Source: Steromphala cineraria
Lineage: Eukaryota; Mollusca; Gastropoda; Trochida; Trochidae
DNA: 64,000 bases
Assembly (NCBI GenBank): GCA_916613615.1
Contig: OU744724.1
Coordinates: 28,444,171-28,508,170, forward strand
Direction of reading: 5' to 3'
The notes beneath the pieces are model-generated. The model was given only the letters and a program-made list of their open reading frames with translations, was not told where the DNA came from and did no database searches. This document shows positions 24,966 to 36,899 of the stretch, piece by piece (positions within the stretch are counted from its first letter, which is position 1; each line of letters begins with the position of its first letter). The position numbers and the translations under genes are program-made.

Positions 24966-25060
24966 AGTGAGTGAGTGAGTTATTGCAAGGACTTTAATGA
25001 GCTATGAAAGTCCTTGGTTACTGTTTTAAGCCGCTTTGGCAATATTTCAGCCTTTAGCGG
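24966..25060 (+). repeat. SINE tail fragment
   Basis: GAGTGAGTGAGTT is followed by a segment ending in TTTAAGCCGCTTTGGCAATA then TTTCAGCCTTTAGCGGCG. This 'ttaagccgct..caatatttcag' tail is related to that of the SINE at 11755-12035 and resembles tails common in molluscan genomes (from memory, not searched). Confidence 0.5.
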
Positions 25061-25065
25061 CGTTT

Positions 25066-27180
25066 GTTCACAGAATTGTGACATTTTTCGGTTCTGTGTT
25101 CGAGCATAGTTCCATACGTTTCTACGAACATACCTAAACGTCGCGTTGAGGTTGGATATCCATTAACCAATTAACTTTCATGAACTTTCTTATGATTACA
25201 TTAATGTAAGAAACTAATATTTAGTTAAATGTTTTGATAGTTGATGTTGTTTTTTCATTGTATCCTTGATTTCCATATTAGGAGTTGCGACTGTGTGTCA
25301 CTTCTTCAAACAGATATGTAGATTTTATGCTTAAATCAACCCCTTATTAGGTTTTATGCAACTCGCCTACGGCTCATTGCGTAAAACCTAAGAAAGAGAA
25401 AATATATTCCAAGTCTTCCTTGAATAATGTTACATTCAATTTACTGGACAAATATATATACGGAAATTATGAGCAAAAGATAAATTCATTTATTTGAATA
25501 CGTATCAGAACGTTTCCATATTCTTAAAGAATATTAGAACAATAATTAAGAATCTACATATTGTTGAAAAATCTGTCGCGATAATTTAAGAACTATTTTA
25601 AACTCCTCAAAGAAAATCGCATCATAAAGATATATTCTTTAAATGTGTATTATGAAATGTTTTTTAATTTTCATTTGATGCTCTAAAGTTGCAAATTATG
25701 TTATTCCGAAAATATAGACATTCAGTTTACTACCGTACACCAATTAAGTATTACCACATAACCTGTGGTTAAAGAATAATTTAGATAAATAATAAAAATT
25801 GAATAAAATTTTATTTTATTTCTGCACGAACAAGGACTTACACTGTCAACAAATGATAGTCAAGTTATTTTTTAAAGTTTCTCTAAACGTAAAATTAATT
25901 GCTGTTTATGTAATATGTAAATAATGATTTTGACTAATACTCATGCAAAATAAACATTTTAATTGGTACAACGACAATTGAATTTAAAACATTTCTTTTG
26001 ACGAAAACACTTGACAATGATATTTAAGAAAATGTTATATTAATCCTGATACATGTTAGGCTGTCGACTCTCTTTAATAGATTTAGGACCAAAAATATTT
26101 TCATGTATTTTTTTCAAAAATGAGCACTTGTAATAATACTTCTTACATTCTTTAATTAATACATTTACTTTTCAAGTATCGATAACTGGTCGAAATGGAC
26201 ATTTACTTTAAGTACCGATAACTTGAACTGGTCGAAATGAATTCATTGTACTAACGAAGACTGACCCAGTTTGAACCACTCGATTTATTGGAATATTTAT
26301 TCATTTTGACTCTGATAATATATGTAACATGAAATAGTAATATCTATGATATCTCAAGTATATGTGATGATTTATTTGAACTGGTAACCGTATTAAACCT
26401 CTTAATATAAACTTGCTTTATTTCTATACTTTACAGATTATTTATTCTGAAATGTACTACAAGTTCTTTATCACCAAAAAGGAGCTTATAAAATTACCCT
26501 TGACATTATGATCAAGTGAATTAACAAAAGAAAGCTGTCTACTAAGGACGTAGAATATACGGAATATTTGGCCCAATATCTCACACAATATGTATATGCC
26601 GTAAATATATGAGACAGTTGGCACAATAACTCATAAATATTCAAATATTATACATACTATAAGCCTTGATTTGAATTTTATATGAATTTATTATGTTTGG
26701 TCGATGAAGAAATATACTCAAAACAAAATAAACGTTAACATATTTTCAACAAGGTAAAAAGTGCTGCTGTTGGAGAAAGGCGACTTTGAAGTTTTTAAAA
26801 ACATCTGAGTATCTTAAAATCATTTTCATATCTGTCCAAATACACTTGTGGTCAGGATATAGCTTTCCCATAGAAATATTCGCCAAAATGGAATCAAGTA
26901 AAATATAATAAAATATACAAATGGAATCAATATAAGATGTGACCAACCTGAAAAGCACTATGAGTGATAGTTAAAGCAACATTATCGTAGGACACCACTC
27001 ACACCAGAAAGCGAACAAAAGAGTCTCGCCGAGATTCCAACAAAATAGTTTCTTAAAAGTAATGTTTTTAAAAAATATGAACAAATATTATTTTAAAATC
27101 ATTTTAAGCTGCCTGTTGAAGACATGATATGACCCTGTGTTATTTTAATTTTAATTCGTTGATTGCAATATCATTTTGCC
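25066..27180. other. intergenic, very AT-rich, upstream of the Kunitz gene
   Basis: No supported gene. The short frames look random. The last hundred bases may include promoter or 5' UTR of the Kunitz gene. A TTCTGTACTTAACAG just before its start codon looks like a splice acceptor, which would place the first non-coding exon somewhere in this stretch. Confidence 0.4.
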
Positions 27181-27272
27181 TATTGTGACGTTTCTTTGAT
27201 CACAGGTGTACTTTATTTGCTGCATGACTGTATTGGTATTTGAAAGTCCTTTCTGTACTTAACAGCTACAAG

Positions 27273-30200
27273 ATGTTCAAGTCCACTTCATTGGCTACCC
27301 TGTCCGTCCTTATGGCTCTAGCAGCTGTCGCTGTAGCAAGATCAGGTAAATAATCAGTTGTGTGGGAAGTACTTTCCTCTACATGTCGATTGAAAAGTGA
27401 TCATAAGGGGATACCAAATTTGTCTAGTAGAGGTGTGGCGACACAGATTTTTCTCATGGCGATACGTTTCGATACGATACACATCACGATACGCTATTTC
27501 AAGGTTTTTGATAAAAGAGACCTTTAATTTTTATGAAATCATCTGATCTTTAAGGTAAATAAGCCACTTAATAGTCAACGATGCGTATCACGATACAGAT
27601 AACGTATCACGATACGTGTATCGTCAGATTAAGTATCGCGATTCACTAATACCACGATATATCGTCAATTTCTAGTATTGATAACAAGGACAATTGACTT
27701 TAAAACATTCCTTTTGAGGATAACACTCGCAAATGGTTATAATATTTTCATTCTAAAATATATTAATCCTTATAAACGTGAGGCTGTTGGAATCTCGAAA
27801 TGTCTCTTTTTAATAAGTTTTCGAACAGAAATATGTTAATTTCTTTTCATCTGATTTATATTTGCTGCATTAAATCAACAACTATATATGTAACCGCCGA
27901 TTTGCTGTTATGCTAAAGTGATGTGATGTGGTTTATTTCGTAAACATGCCACCAGCCCACTTCACATGTACATTTCATATGAAATATAATTCATTTACAA
28001 TTTGAAGGTTAAAGGTTAATAAAGTATTGAATTGAGTCAATATGTGAATTCAGATAAATATGGAAACTGCGCACCGCTGTAATTTTTTCCAGTTTTTTTC
28101 TAACGCCGTAAACGCAATTTGTAATGTTTTTTCCTTTATCTATGACACTACAAATTCATTGACCCAGTACTAAGTACTAAGCTGCCGTAGCTGTCTTCTT
28201 CAAGTATAACCTTTACATTAACATTTCCTGCAGGGTTAACGTAGATAGAATTTGAATAACCATTTGTCGAAAGTTACATAGTGGTATCTCAATCTCATGT
28301 ATCAATGTCTAGGATAAATTGTGACTACGCAGCTAGATCAGATACTTTCGACAAATTCTTACCAATAAGGTTAATGTTAGGTAAGCAAATATTTGAAAAG
28401 TGGTGGCAACGTCGCATTAACTAACCACATAACAGCTTTACCGTGATTGTAACGGTCTCAAGACTTATCATCGATTGATTCCCTCAAAACATTTGAGACG
28501 TTTCAAAATGATGTGTTGAAATGAACCACTTCTCGGTAAATATTTACAGGCGTTTATGAAGAGTTTTCAGGAACAATGTTAAAGCTAACTGGGGTCAAAG
28601 AGAGATTTGTAATTTCGGTTTTTTGACTTGTTGACAAAGAGCAACCATTATATACCATTTTGTTCAAATAATATTGACTTTCTATTGTAAAGAGAACCCA
28701 AATTAAGAACATCATAATTGTTTTGAATCCCTCCTGCTACAATTTCTAGAGTGCTACGTTGGTTAATTTCAGGACTTTTGAAATAATTCTCAGTGTTTTA
28801 AGATATGGGGAAATACACTTGACTGCTAACTACTACCATTTGTTTAGTCCTTTCTAAAAGCATAACTGGTGATAACATTTTTACCCAGAGACGAGATCTA
28901 TCAGACGGATTACGTCATGTGTTATTATACTTATATCAACAATGTACTGAATGTCCGAATCTACAACAGGCAGAGGAACCCGATGCTACTATGCATGCAA
29001 GCGACCAAATAGTCCACCCGATTGTTACTGTGAGAGGAAGCGTGATTGTACGGTAAGTTTAATCATTCTTAAAGTTCGTATGTTTCAACCTACTCGATTG
29101 GCTACATTTCAATTTACTGCACAAAAAACATGTCGTATGGTTAAGTATAACCTCCTGTAAGTAAAACGTTGCATATAAGTTGCCCAATCTTAATTCACTA
29201 CGTAAGCGTATAGATCTCACCAGGCTCCATTAATGCCGTCAGACTGACCTTTGACGTCATTGAAATACAGCCAATCAGGGAGTTCGCTCCGTAAGCTTGG
29301 GTTAATGGCTTTCGCTGCGAACTCACTAACGTAGTGAAGCAATATAGATTTGAATTTATTGAGATTGTAAGAATGCCTTTACATGTTTGAGGTTACGTGT
29401 GGAGCTACACGGATACAAATACGCTGATATAGAAGGTTGTGTGTCTTTGCGTTTCAGACGAAGGTGTGTGGCGTAATGGAAAGCTGCCAGATGTACCTCG
29501 GAAGGATACCTCAGTGCGTTAAATACAGAGCTGGTAGGTTCCATTTTCAATCTGTACCTTTTTCCTTTACTATGAATTTGCTTTTACCAATCTATATCTG
29601 CAAAATAGCTATTGGCGTAAGCGCATGAGATCTTTGAATGTTGCTAACAAACAGGGCAGTTATGGTATGTTTTTACCAAAAGCGACATTTTGAGATATTT
29701 AGAAGTTGACCCAAGTGTGTCAATAAAAGCTGGTAAGCCTCAATCTTTAATCTGCGCCTTTTAAAGGGGCAGTAACACGTTTATAGGGGGAATATAAGAT
29801 GATGTCAGGAAAATGAAAATAAATGGTTCCAATTGAAAGACAATGTCATTAAAATAAATGAGCAGTGATAATTTAAATTTATAATGTAAAGTTTAGCCAT
29901 GCGATTCCTTTTTATTACACAAAATGAATTAAAGGTGTTCACACAAAATGGCCGCCAATGGATTTTATGTTAATCTTCATACGTAGTCCTCTGACTATGG
30001 ATGATTGGCTTGTGTAATGAGATTTTTGATACTATCAAAATAATACTTTTAGCATTAACTTACAATTATCAGTGAAAAATTTTAAATATAAAATTATCAA
30101 AAAACGTGCTACTGCCCCTTTAAGATTAGCATGAATTCTCTCCAATGTTTTGAAAGGATACATTAAAAGCCACTTTGAAGAAGCAGACCTTAGTGCGTTA

Positions 30201-30973
30201 ATAAGGGTCGCTTTGTCTCAATCTATATCAATAGAGCATAAACTCGCTTTATGTTTTGAAAGAATAAATTACAGTCAACAGTACATTTTAAATTCACTTA
30301 GATTTTCTGGATAGTTCCTTTGTTGTGAGAATCAAGACGTTTCGGAGAATATGCTTACTCCCACATCAAATAGGATGTAGAACGTTTGAGAAAGGATTCC
30401 TAATGGGAGAGAAAGAATAAACTCTGAGATGTTCTTTGACTGCCTGACTGGTTTATTCATCCAACCCAAATACAACGTCAAAATTGTTCATGCTTTCTTG
30501 AGAATTACGCTGGTTAATTTCATAATTTCACAAATTCATATAATAATGTTCAGTGTTTTAAGAAATGAAGTCATATACCGTGAAGTTCTACCATTACTTG
30601 TTTTTTTAAAAAATTATAGCGATATGGTGATAAGTTTCTTGTGGACCCGATTTATCAATATTCACAAGACATAAAATTCATTTCCTATAATTTTCCAGCA
30701 TGCGACCTTGAGAAAGTCCTCGTGCCGTGTGAGAGGAGATCCCTGATGTACTACTTCGACAAGGAGAGAATGCGATGTGTCCGCGTGGCCACTGGTCAGT
30801 GTCCGAACAACGCCAACTCTTTTGCGTCTAGGCGAGAGTGTTCCCAAACCTGCTACGTGAGACAGGACATGGAGATGATGAGAGGGGGACGCAGACAATG
30901 GGGGGTTGAAGATCTCAGGAAGGGGGCCCTCAACAGGAGGGGAGGAGTCTATAGATATTCCCTTTCAGACTAG
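27273..30973 (+). CDS. secreted cysteine-rich protein with C-terminal Kunitz domain (4 exons, 168 aa)
   Basis: Exons are 27273-27345, 28970-29052, 29458-29533 and 30699-30973. All junctions are GT-AG with matching phases (1, 0, 1), and the sum is 507 bp including the TAG stop. Residues 1-22 form a signal peptide (MFKSTSLATL...AVAVA). Residues 30-72 are a compact eight-cysteine module (Cys 30, 34, 43, 45, 51, 56, 62, 72) that I do not recognise. Residues 79-129 have exact Kunitz/BPTI spacing (C-x8-C-x15-C-x7-C-x12-C-x3-C). The residue after the second Cys, which sets protease specificity, is Glu89 rather than Lys or Arg, so trypsin inhibition is unlikely. A basic tail with GGRRQWG and NRRGG follows. 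The role could be a shell-matrix, defence or venom-like secreted inhibitor; the sequence does not decide. The exon 2 acceptor has a weak pyrimidine tract and is the least certain boundary. Confidence 0.85.
29194..29338. repeat. short MITE in Kunitz intron 2
   Basis: About 145 bp bounded by TTCACTACGT and its inverted complement ACGTAGTGAA, with further partial pairing inward. Non-coding, palindromic, intronic. Confidence 0.45.
29761..30123 (+). repeat. TTAA-flanked MITE in Kunitz intron 3
   Basis: Complete plus-orientation copy. TTAA flanks both AGGGGCAGTAACACGTTTAT and the inverted right end, and all internal blocks are present. It lies well away from both splice sites. Confidence 0.9.
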
Positions 30974-30980
30974 TTCTTGA

Positions 30981-30986
30981 AATAAA
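30981..30986 (+). terminator. polyadenylation signal of the Kunitz gene
   Basis: AATAAA lies 7 bases after the stop codon, with T-rich sequence (TTGATTTGTTTATG) just downstream. The 3' UTR would be very short. Confidence 0.6.
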
Positions 30987-31092
30987 AATCTTGATTTGTT
31001 TATGCAATTAATTTATTATCATGTAGTTTAAAAATGTACCTCTTAAGTATACAGAAACGGGTGGAGTCTTTAAGTATATATATCCTTACGGA

Positions 31093-31732
31093 CTAGTTCA
31101 GCTATAGACAAGAAAAACATAACTATCATGCAAAACATGGGCGTATAGTTCAATTATATTTGCAAGGCAAGAAAATAACATAACAGTAATGTAAAAACAT
31201 GGGCGTATAGTTCAGCTATATTCGCAAGACAAGGAAATAACATAGAGTAATGTAAAAACATGGGCGTTTAGCTCAGCTATATTCGCAAGACAAGAAAATA
31301 ACATAACAGTAATGTAAAAACATGGGCGTATAGTTCAGCTATATTCGCAAGACAAGAAAATAACATAACAGTAATGTAAAAACATGGGCGTATAGTTCAG
31401 CTATATTCGCAAGACAAGAAAATAACATAACAGTAATGTAAAAACATGGGCGTATAGTTCAGCTATATTCGCAAGACAATAAAACAACATAACAGTAATG
31501 TACAAACATGGGCGTATAGTTCAGCTACAATTGCAAGACAAGAAAAAAACACAACTTAAAAAACATGGGCGTATAGTTCAGCTTTATTTGCAAGACAAGA
31601 AAATAACAGAGCAGTAATGTAAAAACATGGGCGTATAGTTCAGCTATATTTGCAAGACAAGAAAACTTCATAACAGTAATGTAAACACATGGGCGTAAAG
31701 TTCAACTATATTTGCAAGACAAGAAAATAACA
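31093..31732. repeat. 62-bp minisatellite, about 10 copies
   Basis: Units of about 62 bp contain GGGCGTATAGTTCAGCTATA, then TTCGCAAGACAAGAAAATAA, then CATAACAGTAATGTAAAAAC. The first and last units are more diverged. The array begins about 110 bp after the polyadenylation signal of the Kunitz gene. Confidence 0.95.
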
Positions 31733-32012
31733 AATATCAGTATCAGAGTGACCTGTCTGCACCTGTCGCTGGTAACGTCATGAGTTGCTGTTTATAGATC
31801 TCTATATTCCCATTTATACACAAATGCTGAACTATCAATACACAATCATGTTAGATTTCATACGTTATTTGCCGAACACGTGGTGTCGAAATCACGCGAT
31901 CGAACTAAATGACCATTTGTAATAAGTATATAAGTATTTTGTCAGACAACTTCATGTTCTCGGGAGCTTCACGTTATTTTGTTTGAGATATATAAATATA
32001 CATATCACACAT

Positions 32013-32085
32013 GATGAAGAATAAACCAGTTTGCAATACGAAGAATAAACCAGTTTGCAATACGAAGAATACACCAGTTTGAATC
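32013..32085. repeat. three-copy 25-bp repeat
   Basis: The unit GAAGAATAAACCAGTTTGCA then ATAC occurs three times in a row, the last slightly altered. Confidence 0.85.
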
Positions 32086-32439
32086 CTGATGATGTTTGAT
32101 GGACTTTCAAACAGGTGCTGTCATTTAATGGCCTAATATGTGTTTATAAGTATGCGATGTTAAATAGTATTGCACTTGGCCCATACTAATATAAATTAAA
32201 ACAACCTGAGAGTGTAAAAAGTAAAAATATACAAATGATACGTATGTGAGCCAGAGGAAAGACACATGTTACAAGAAAAACAATTTTGATATTTCTCTTT
32301 TGATAAATCATCAGTAAAAAATCAATCTATTCATAGAACATAATTAAAGGAAAAAAATCAAATAGGGTATTTTGGGCTTACACATAAACATATATATACA
32401 TGTATATAGTGATACAAACTCGTAAAGAAATTACTACTA

Positions 32440-32689
32440 TACTACTAATTATTTGTATAGCGCCAATATTCAGCTCAGAGAGCGCTGCTCAAAGGCGCTT
32501 TGGTTTTCCCTCGATCATTGGATATCAGTCTTCATGACACATTTCTTTTACCATCTCAACTCCCGGGGGACCATACAACACGTGCAGTCAGGTGACGCAC
32601 AGCGTTAATGTCACTCTCAATCCTTACGAGGTACCCATTTACAGCTGGGTGGACTGGGACACATAGTCACACTGGGTATTTTGTCCAAG
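32440..32689 (-). repeat. SINE or retroelement fragment
   Basis: It contains GTACCCATTTACAGCTGGGT, the inverted form of the core seen in the SINE at 3162-3530, plus a 'tagcgccaatattcagctcagagagcgctgctcaaaggcgct' block. The fragment stops exactly where the TIR element at 32692 is inserted. Confidence 0.5.
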
Positions 32690-32691
32690 TA

Positions 32692-33624
32692 GGGGAGACC
32701 GGGGCAGGCACGTCCCCTTTTCACTAAAATGTAAATAATGATTTGTTTTTTTCGCAATATACTAGTGTACGTTTGTACATATATTGAACCATATCTTAAC
32801 TTTATTGCAATAATTCTCGAAAGTGCCTAACGTAACTAGTTTGCCAATAGTTTGCTTTAAAGACAACGAGTTGAAAAACCGAACATGCCCCGCATCGGGG
32901 TAAGTTCGGTTTCCCTCGGGCAGGTTCGGCCATCCTTGGGAACAATCAGAACATGTTCAGCCTACAACAATTAAAGAGAGATAAGATGCTACTCTTAGTA
33001 TTCAATATTTGGGACAGAAAAAAATACTACATTACTTTACAAAAATATATTTTATAACGATCTGGACTCAGTTAACTTTCTATTACGAAAAGAATTCGTA
33101 AGAGGAGGAGAAGAGGAGCCTAGTATTCAAGGACCTTCAAGAGGGTCCTTTTTAGGAGGATGAACTTTAGAAAAATGGTTTCAAAGAGGACCTTAACATT
33201 TTTGTGACCGTCCTCACGGCCGAATGTGCCCCGCCTGTAATGACCGAACGTACCCCACAAACCACGGTTGCTCTTTTTTCTTTACTGCGAAAATACACAG
33301 ACCTCGAACCAAAATAACTTGTTGGTTACATATACGTCTCGGCATGTTGGTTTATGCTCAATTAAGAACATATTCCTAAAACATAGTCAATATTTGTCAA
33401 AAACATAGTGAACTGAAGTCGAATATTTTACACAACTAGTTGAAAAACGGGTTTTCTTCCACAGTTTGTAAAGAACATGTTGGACTGTCACCATTTTAAA
33501 GTCAGTGTGGGAATAAGGTCATGTTGTCTTTTAGGAATTACCAATTTAAGTTAAAATGACCCCGAACAAAAATTACAGCGAAAAGACGAACATGCCCCGG
33601 GGACGTGCCTGCCCCGGTCTCCCC
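32692..33624. mobile_element. 933-bp TIR element with TA target site
   Basis: The left end GGGGAGACCGGGGCAGGCAC then GTCCCC is mirrored perfectly at the right (GGGGACGTGCCTGCCCCGGT then CTCCCC). TA flanks both ends (32690-32691 and 33625-33626). The interior repeats 'cgaacatgccccg' and 'cgaacgtacccca' variants and has no transposase. TA flanks suggest a non-autonomous Tc1/mariner-type element. Confidence 0.85.
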
Positions 33625-33947
33625 TATAGTGTATTACGAAATAAAATTTCCATATGCCAGTTTTACGAAGTTTGTCTTTCCCGTAACAGCAAGAATTCAT
33701 TTTTTACCACAAAATGTAAAACATACATAACAAAAGTGTCATAATACATTATTTACATAATTTTCTCTTACTCGATAATTAAAATGATGTGATTGCACAT
33801 TGCATTGTGAGGTCAAATGATCTGAATTGGCTTTACTGTAAAACGAAATATTTCTTTTCTGTTACACACTCAACGATGCATTAATGATAGAAAACCTAGA
33901 CAACACATTTTATGTATTAAATACATCAACAAGAGTGCTCAGAGTAG

Positions 33948-34015
33948 CTCAGTTCGTGGAGTGTCCGCTCTTCACCCGGAAGACCGAGATTCGATTACCG
34001 ATCGCTTCTTATCAA
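33948..34015 (+). repeat. tRNA-like SINE head fragment
   Basis: A-box-like AGTAGCTCAGTTCGTGGAGT and B-box-like GAGATTCGATTACC with tRNA-like spacing. No matching acceptor stem. It is followed directly by a MITE. Confidence 0.45.
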
Positions 34016-34021
34016 AAGACG

Positions 34022-34308
34022 TTAAAGGGGCAGTAGCACGTTTTTTGATAATTTTATATTTCAAATGTTTCACTGATAATTGTAAGTTAATGTTAAATGT
34101 ATTATTTTGACAGTGGCAAAAATCTCATTACACCTTTAATTCATTTTGTGTAAAAAAAGGTATTCGCATGGCTAAACTTTACGTTATATATTTGAATTGT
34201 TACTGCTCCTTTGAGTTTAAATACATTGTCATTCAATTGGAACCATTAATTTTCATTTTCCTGGCATCGCCTTATATTCCCCCTAAAAACGTGCTACTGT
34301 CCCTTTAA
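34022..34308 (-). repeat. TTAA-flanked MITE with internal deletion
   Basis: Minus-orientation copy with TTAA at both ends (34022-34025, 34305-34308). The central block with GGCCGCCAATGG is missing: the sequence jumps from 'ctcattacac' to 'ctttaattcattttgtg'. Confidence 0.85.
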
Positions 34309-34616
34309 AAGTTGGGAGATGTTGCTGCCTTGCTTAACACTAAGCAATACAAGACCAGAGCAACGCATTACCTGGCGCTGCCTCTCTTTTACACAGTTGA
34401 TAACTGCATTTGAAGTGATCTTATCCTGGGTCTGTTACATTGGTTATAGATTTTGTTTAATTGCTTAAGCAGAGATGTTAAGACGTATTTCAGCAGGAAT
34501 GCTTTTATTATGTTATTTCGTCAAATAGTATTAGTTATGTGTCTGAATTTAAAACATTAATTTAGCCTGAACTGTGTCTGTCTTAATACCAGTCCCCTAC
34601 GCAAAATGATTAATTT

Positions 34617-34826
34617 TTGTTAAGATGTAATGGTCAAGATTGTAAGATAAACACCACCATTTTCCAAACAACCATGTACTACATCAAAATCTGTAACTAT
34701 TATAACCACAGGGAGGATGAATATCATGCACGACTTAAGTGCCGTCAATATTCATATTTAAGATATAAATATTTTCCGCTATATTTTTGTAAACACCAAA
34801 CTAAAGAAAACTTTATTGTCCTATGA
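34617..34826 (+). pseudogene. LINE reverse-transcriptase C-terminal fragment
   Basis: A 69-codon frame contains CNYYNHREDEYHARLKCRQY followed by SYLRYKYFPLYF and ENFIVL. This matches the usual tail of invertebrate non-LTR reverse transcriptases (C..C...EDEYH-L-C--Y--LR-KY). There is no upstream catalytic domain, so it is a 5'-truncated relic. Confidence 0.6.
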
Positions 34827-35477
34827 GCGACAAACTAACGCTAGTTTCATACTGTATTAATCGTTACCGATCAAATTGACAACACTTGTAAACCTCGATG
34901 CTTTTGTGATATTTTCATGTGACAATATTAGTGTCCTATCATGTGCTAACGCTTTTACTATTGAGAAAAATTCCTTTACATTGTACTATTGATCTCTTGG
35001 CCATAAATAACAACAACATATGTCTGTCTGCCTACCTACCTGACTGACATACCGGTGTGAGTAAATGCTCGTGATTTTCTGAAGTTACTTACTACCTCAA
35101 CGCTATATCAATCAAATTTCAGCATGACATCATTTTTGATAATGCGGAAATGCATATCTTTCTTACATGTATAGAAAAGGTGAAACATTGGCTCTTTACT
35201 GAAGAAACGTTGTCCATTTCAAGTGGCTGACTGTGACATTGGCATGAGCCTCCCGTGCTGCACGTGCAATCCGTGCGGAACCGTACACGATACCGCAAAG
35301 ATGTGTGCCCATGTTCTAAATGTAAAAAGCTTACAAAAAGAAATTACCATGCATATAAACAATTGGTACCAATGACTTTCTTCTATAAATTATCAATATA
35401 TTAAGAATAATTCACAGTAATTTTTCTTCTCAGGAAAAATGTAAGACTTCGTCATGAGGTCTTGTGTTTTCGACTGG
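34827..35477. other. intergenic, nothing recognised
   Basis: AT-rich sequence without supported features. Confidence 0.4.
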
Positions 35478-35520
35478 CCTCCGTGGTGAAATGGATAGGT
35501 CACTGGTTCAAACCCATGTT
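35478..35520 (+). repeat. tRNA-like fragment
   Basis: GGCCTCCGTGGTGAAATGGA then TAGG resembles an A-box region. CTGGTTCAAACCC resembles a B box but is too close for a full tRNA, so this is a deleted SINE head. Confidence 0.35.
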
Positions 35521-35639
35521 TAGAGTGCAGATATTGTTAATGTCTTGTATTGGGAAAATTGCAATTTTAGTGTGTGTGTTTGGTTTGTAAATCAAACTTT
35601 GAACTTCGGAAATCAAAGTATCATAGTATCACTATCAGG

Positions 35640-35768
35640 CCGAGGGCTTCCGGACAGCACGCGAAAAGCGTGCACCACGCACAAAGTCTTGGACGGGGGA
35701 ATAAGTGAAAACGTGTCATTTAATCTGCCTGACTTTGACACAAAAAACATAATTTGAAATAAAGAATA
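35640..35768 (+). repeat. partial direct copy of the fold-back arm
   Basis: GCACGCGAAAAGCGTGCAC and GTGTCATTTAATCTGCCTGA then CTTTGACACAAAAA repeat the left arm at 35925-36070, with a deletion between the blocks. Confidence 0.75.
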
Positions 35769-36899
35769 TTATTATCCATATGTGATGAAATAAGTCATTA
35801 CATAAAAACGATATGTTGCACATGTGTAATAAACCATACCGGTAATTCCATTGGTTAGTGAAGAAGACCACGTGACATCGGAATGTGGGACTACTATGAG
35901 AGCTACTCGACTTTTTGCTTTAGCGCGGCCGAGTGCTTCCGGGCAGCACGCGAAAAGCGTGCACTGAGCATGAGCAACGTCATGTACACCGACATAGCGG
36001 GCGGTTGAATCAGTGCAAACGTGTCATTTAATCTGCCTGACTTTGACACAAAAACATGAGTTGAAATAAAGAATAATGTAATTTAGGGTTGACTTGATGT
36101 GTTTTTATAATGGAATTGATAGATTACATCAAAATAGTGATATTCCCGTTTAAGTATTGCTGTTTAAAACTGGCGGTACACAATATGTATTTTTTCCGAG
36201 CTACAGATATAGAGATTAATACCAAAGCAGAGATGTCATATTGTTTTTACAACACGAGTGACTGTAAAAGGATATTTTACCGAACGAAAGCGAGGGAAAT
36301 ATCGTTTTACTGGCACGAGTGTTGTAAAAACAATATGACATCTCGCGAGTGTGTTCATTTCTTTATTATCCATAATGCCAGAAAGCCAGAATTCCGATTA
36401 TTAGAATTTTCAAAACATCGCCAATGGTGAAACCAATCAAGTCAACGCGAATGGATACATCTGTAACTCGGTCAGGGTTAACACGGTTAAAAGACTTATT
36501 GTGTAGCGCCAGTTTCAAACAGCAATACTCAAACGGAAATATCACTATTTTGATGTTAAATATCAATCACATATGAAGTAAAGCAGAATTTACATTCTCT
36601 TTTATTCAAAATCGCGTCTTTAGTGTCAAAGACAGGCAGATGAAATGACACGTTTGCACTGATTCACCCGCCCGCTGTGTCGATGTACATGACGTTGCTC
36701 GTGCTGCACGCTTTTCGCGTGCTGCCCGGAAGCACACGGCCGCGCTAAAGCAAAAAGTCGAGTAGCTCGTAAAGTAGTCCTACATTCCGATGTCACGAGG
36801 TCTTCTTCACTAACCAATGGAATTACCGCTAGGGTTTATTACACATGTGAAAAATATCGTTTTTTATGTCATGACTTATTTCATCACATATGGATAATA
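35769..36899. mobile_element. 1.13-kb fold-back element
   Basis: The two arms (about 35769-36185 and 36485-36899) are inverted repeats over roughly 400 bp. They start with TTATCCATATGTGATGAAAT and include CGGTAATTCCATTGG, the GCACGCGAAAAGCGTGCA hairpin and the AAAATAGTGATATTYCCGTT block. The 300-bp loop contains its own inverted repeat (36228-36345, GAGATGTCATATTGTTTTTA then CAACAC). No transposase is encoded. The frames of 106, 66 and 63 codons inside are by-products. Confidence 0.85.

Noticed and set aside
27420..27670. possible regulatory element with repeated 'cgatac' and 'cacgatac' motifs in Kunitz intron 1
   Set aside because: It looks like a diverged dispersed repeat rich in ATACGAT. 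No boundary or function could be supported.
36110..36817. frames of 106, 66 and 63 codons
   Set aside because: They lie inside the fold-back arms and loop, with no domain similarity.
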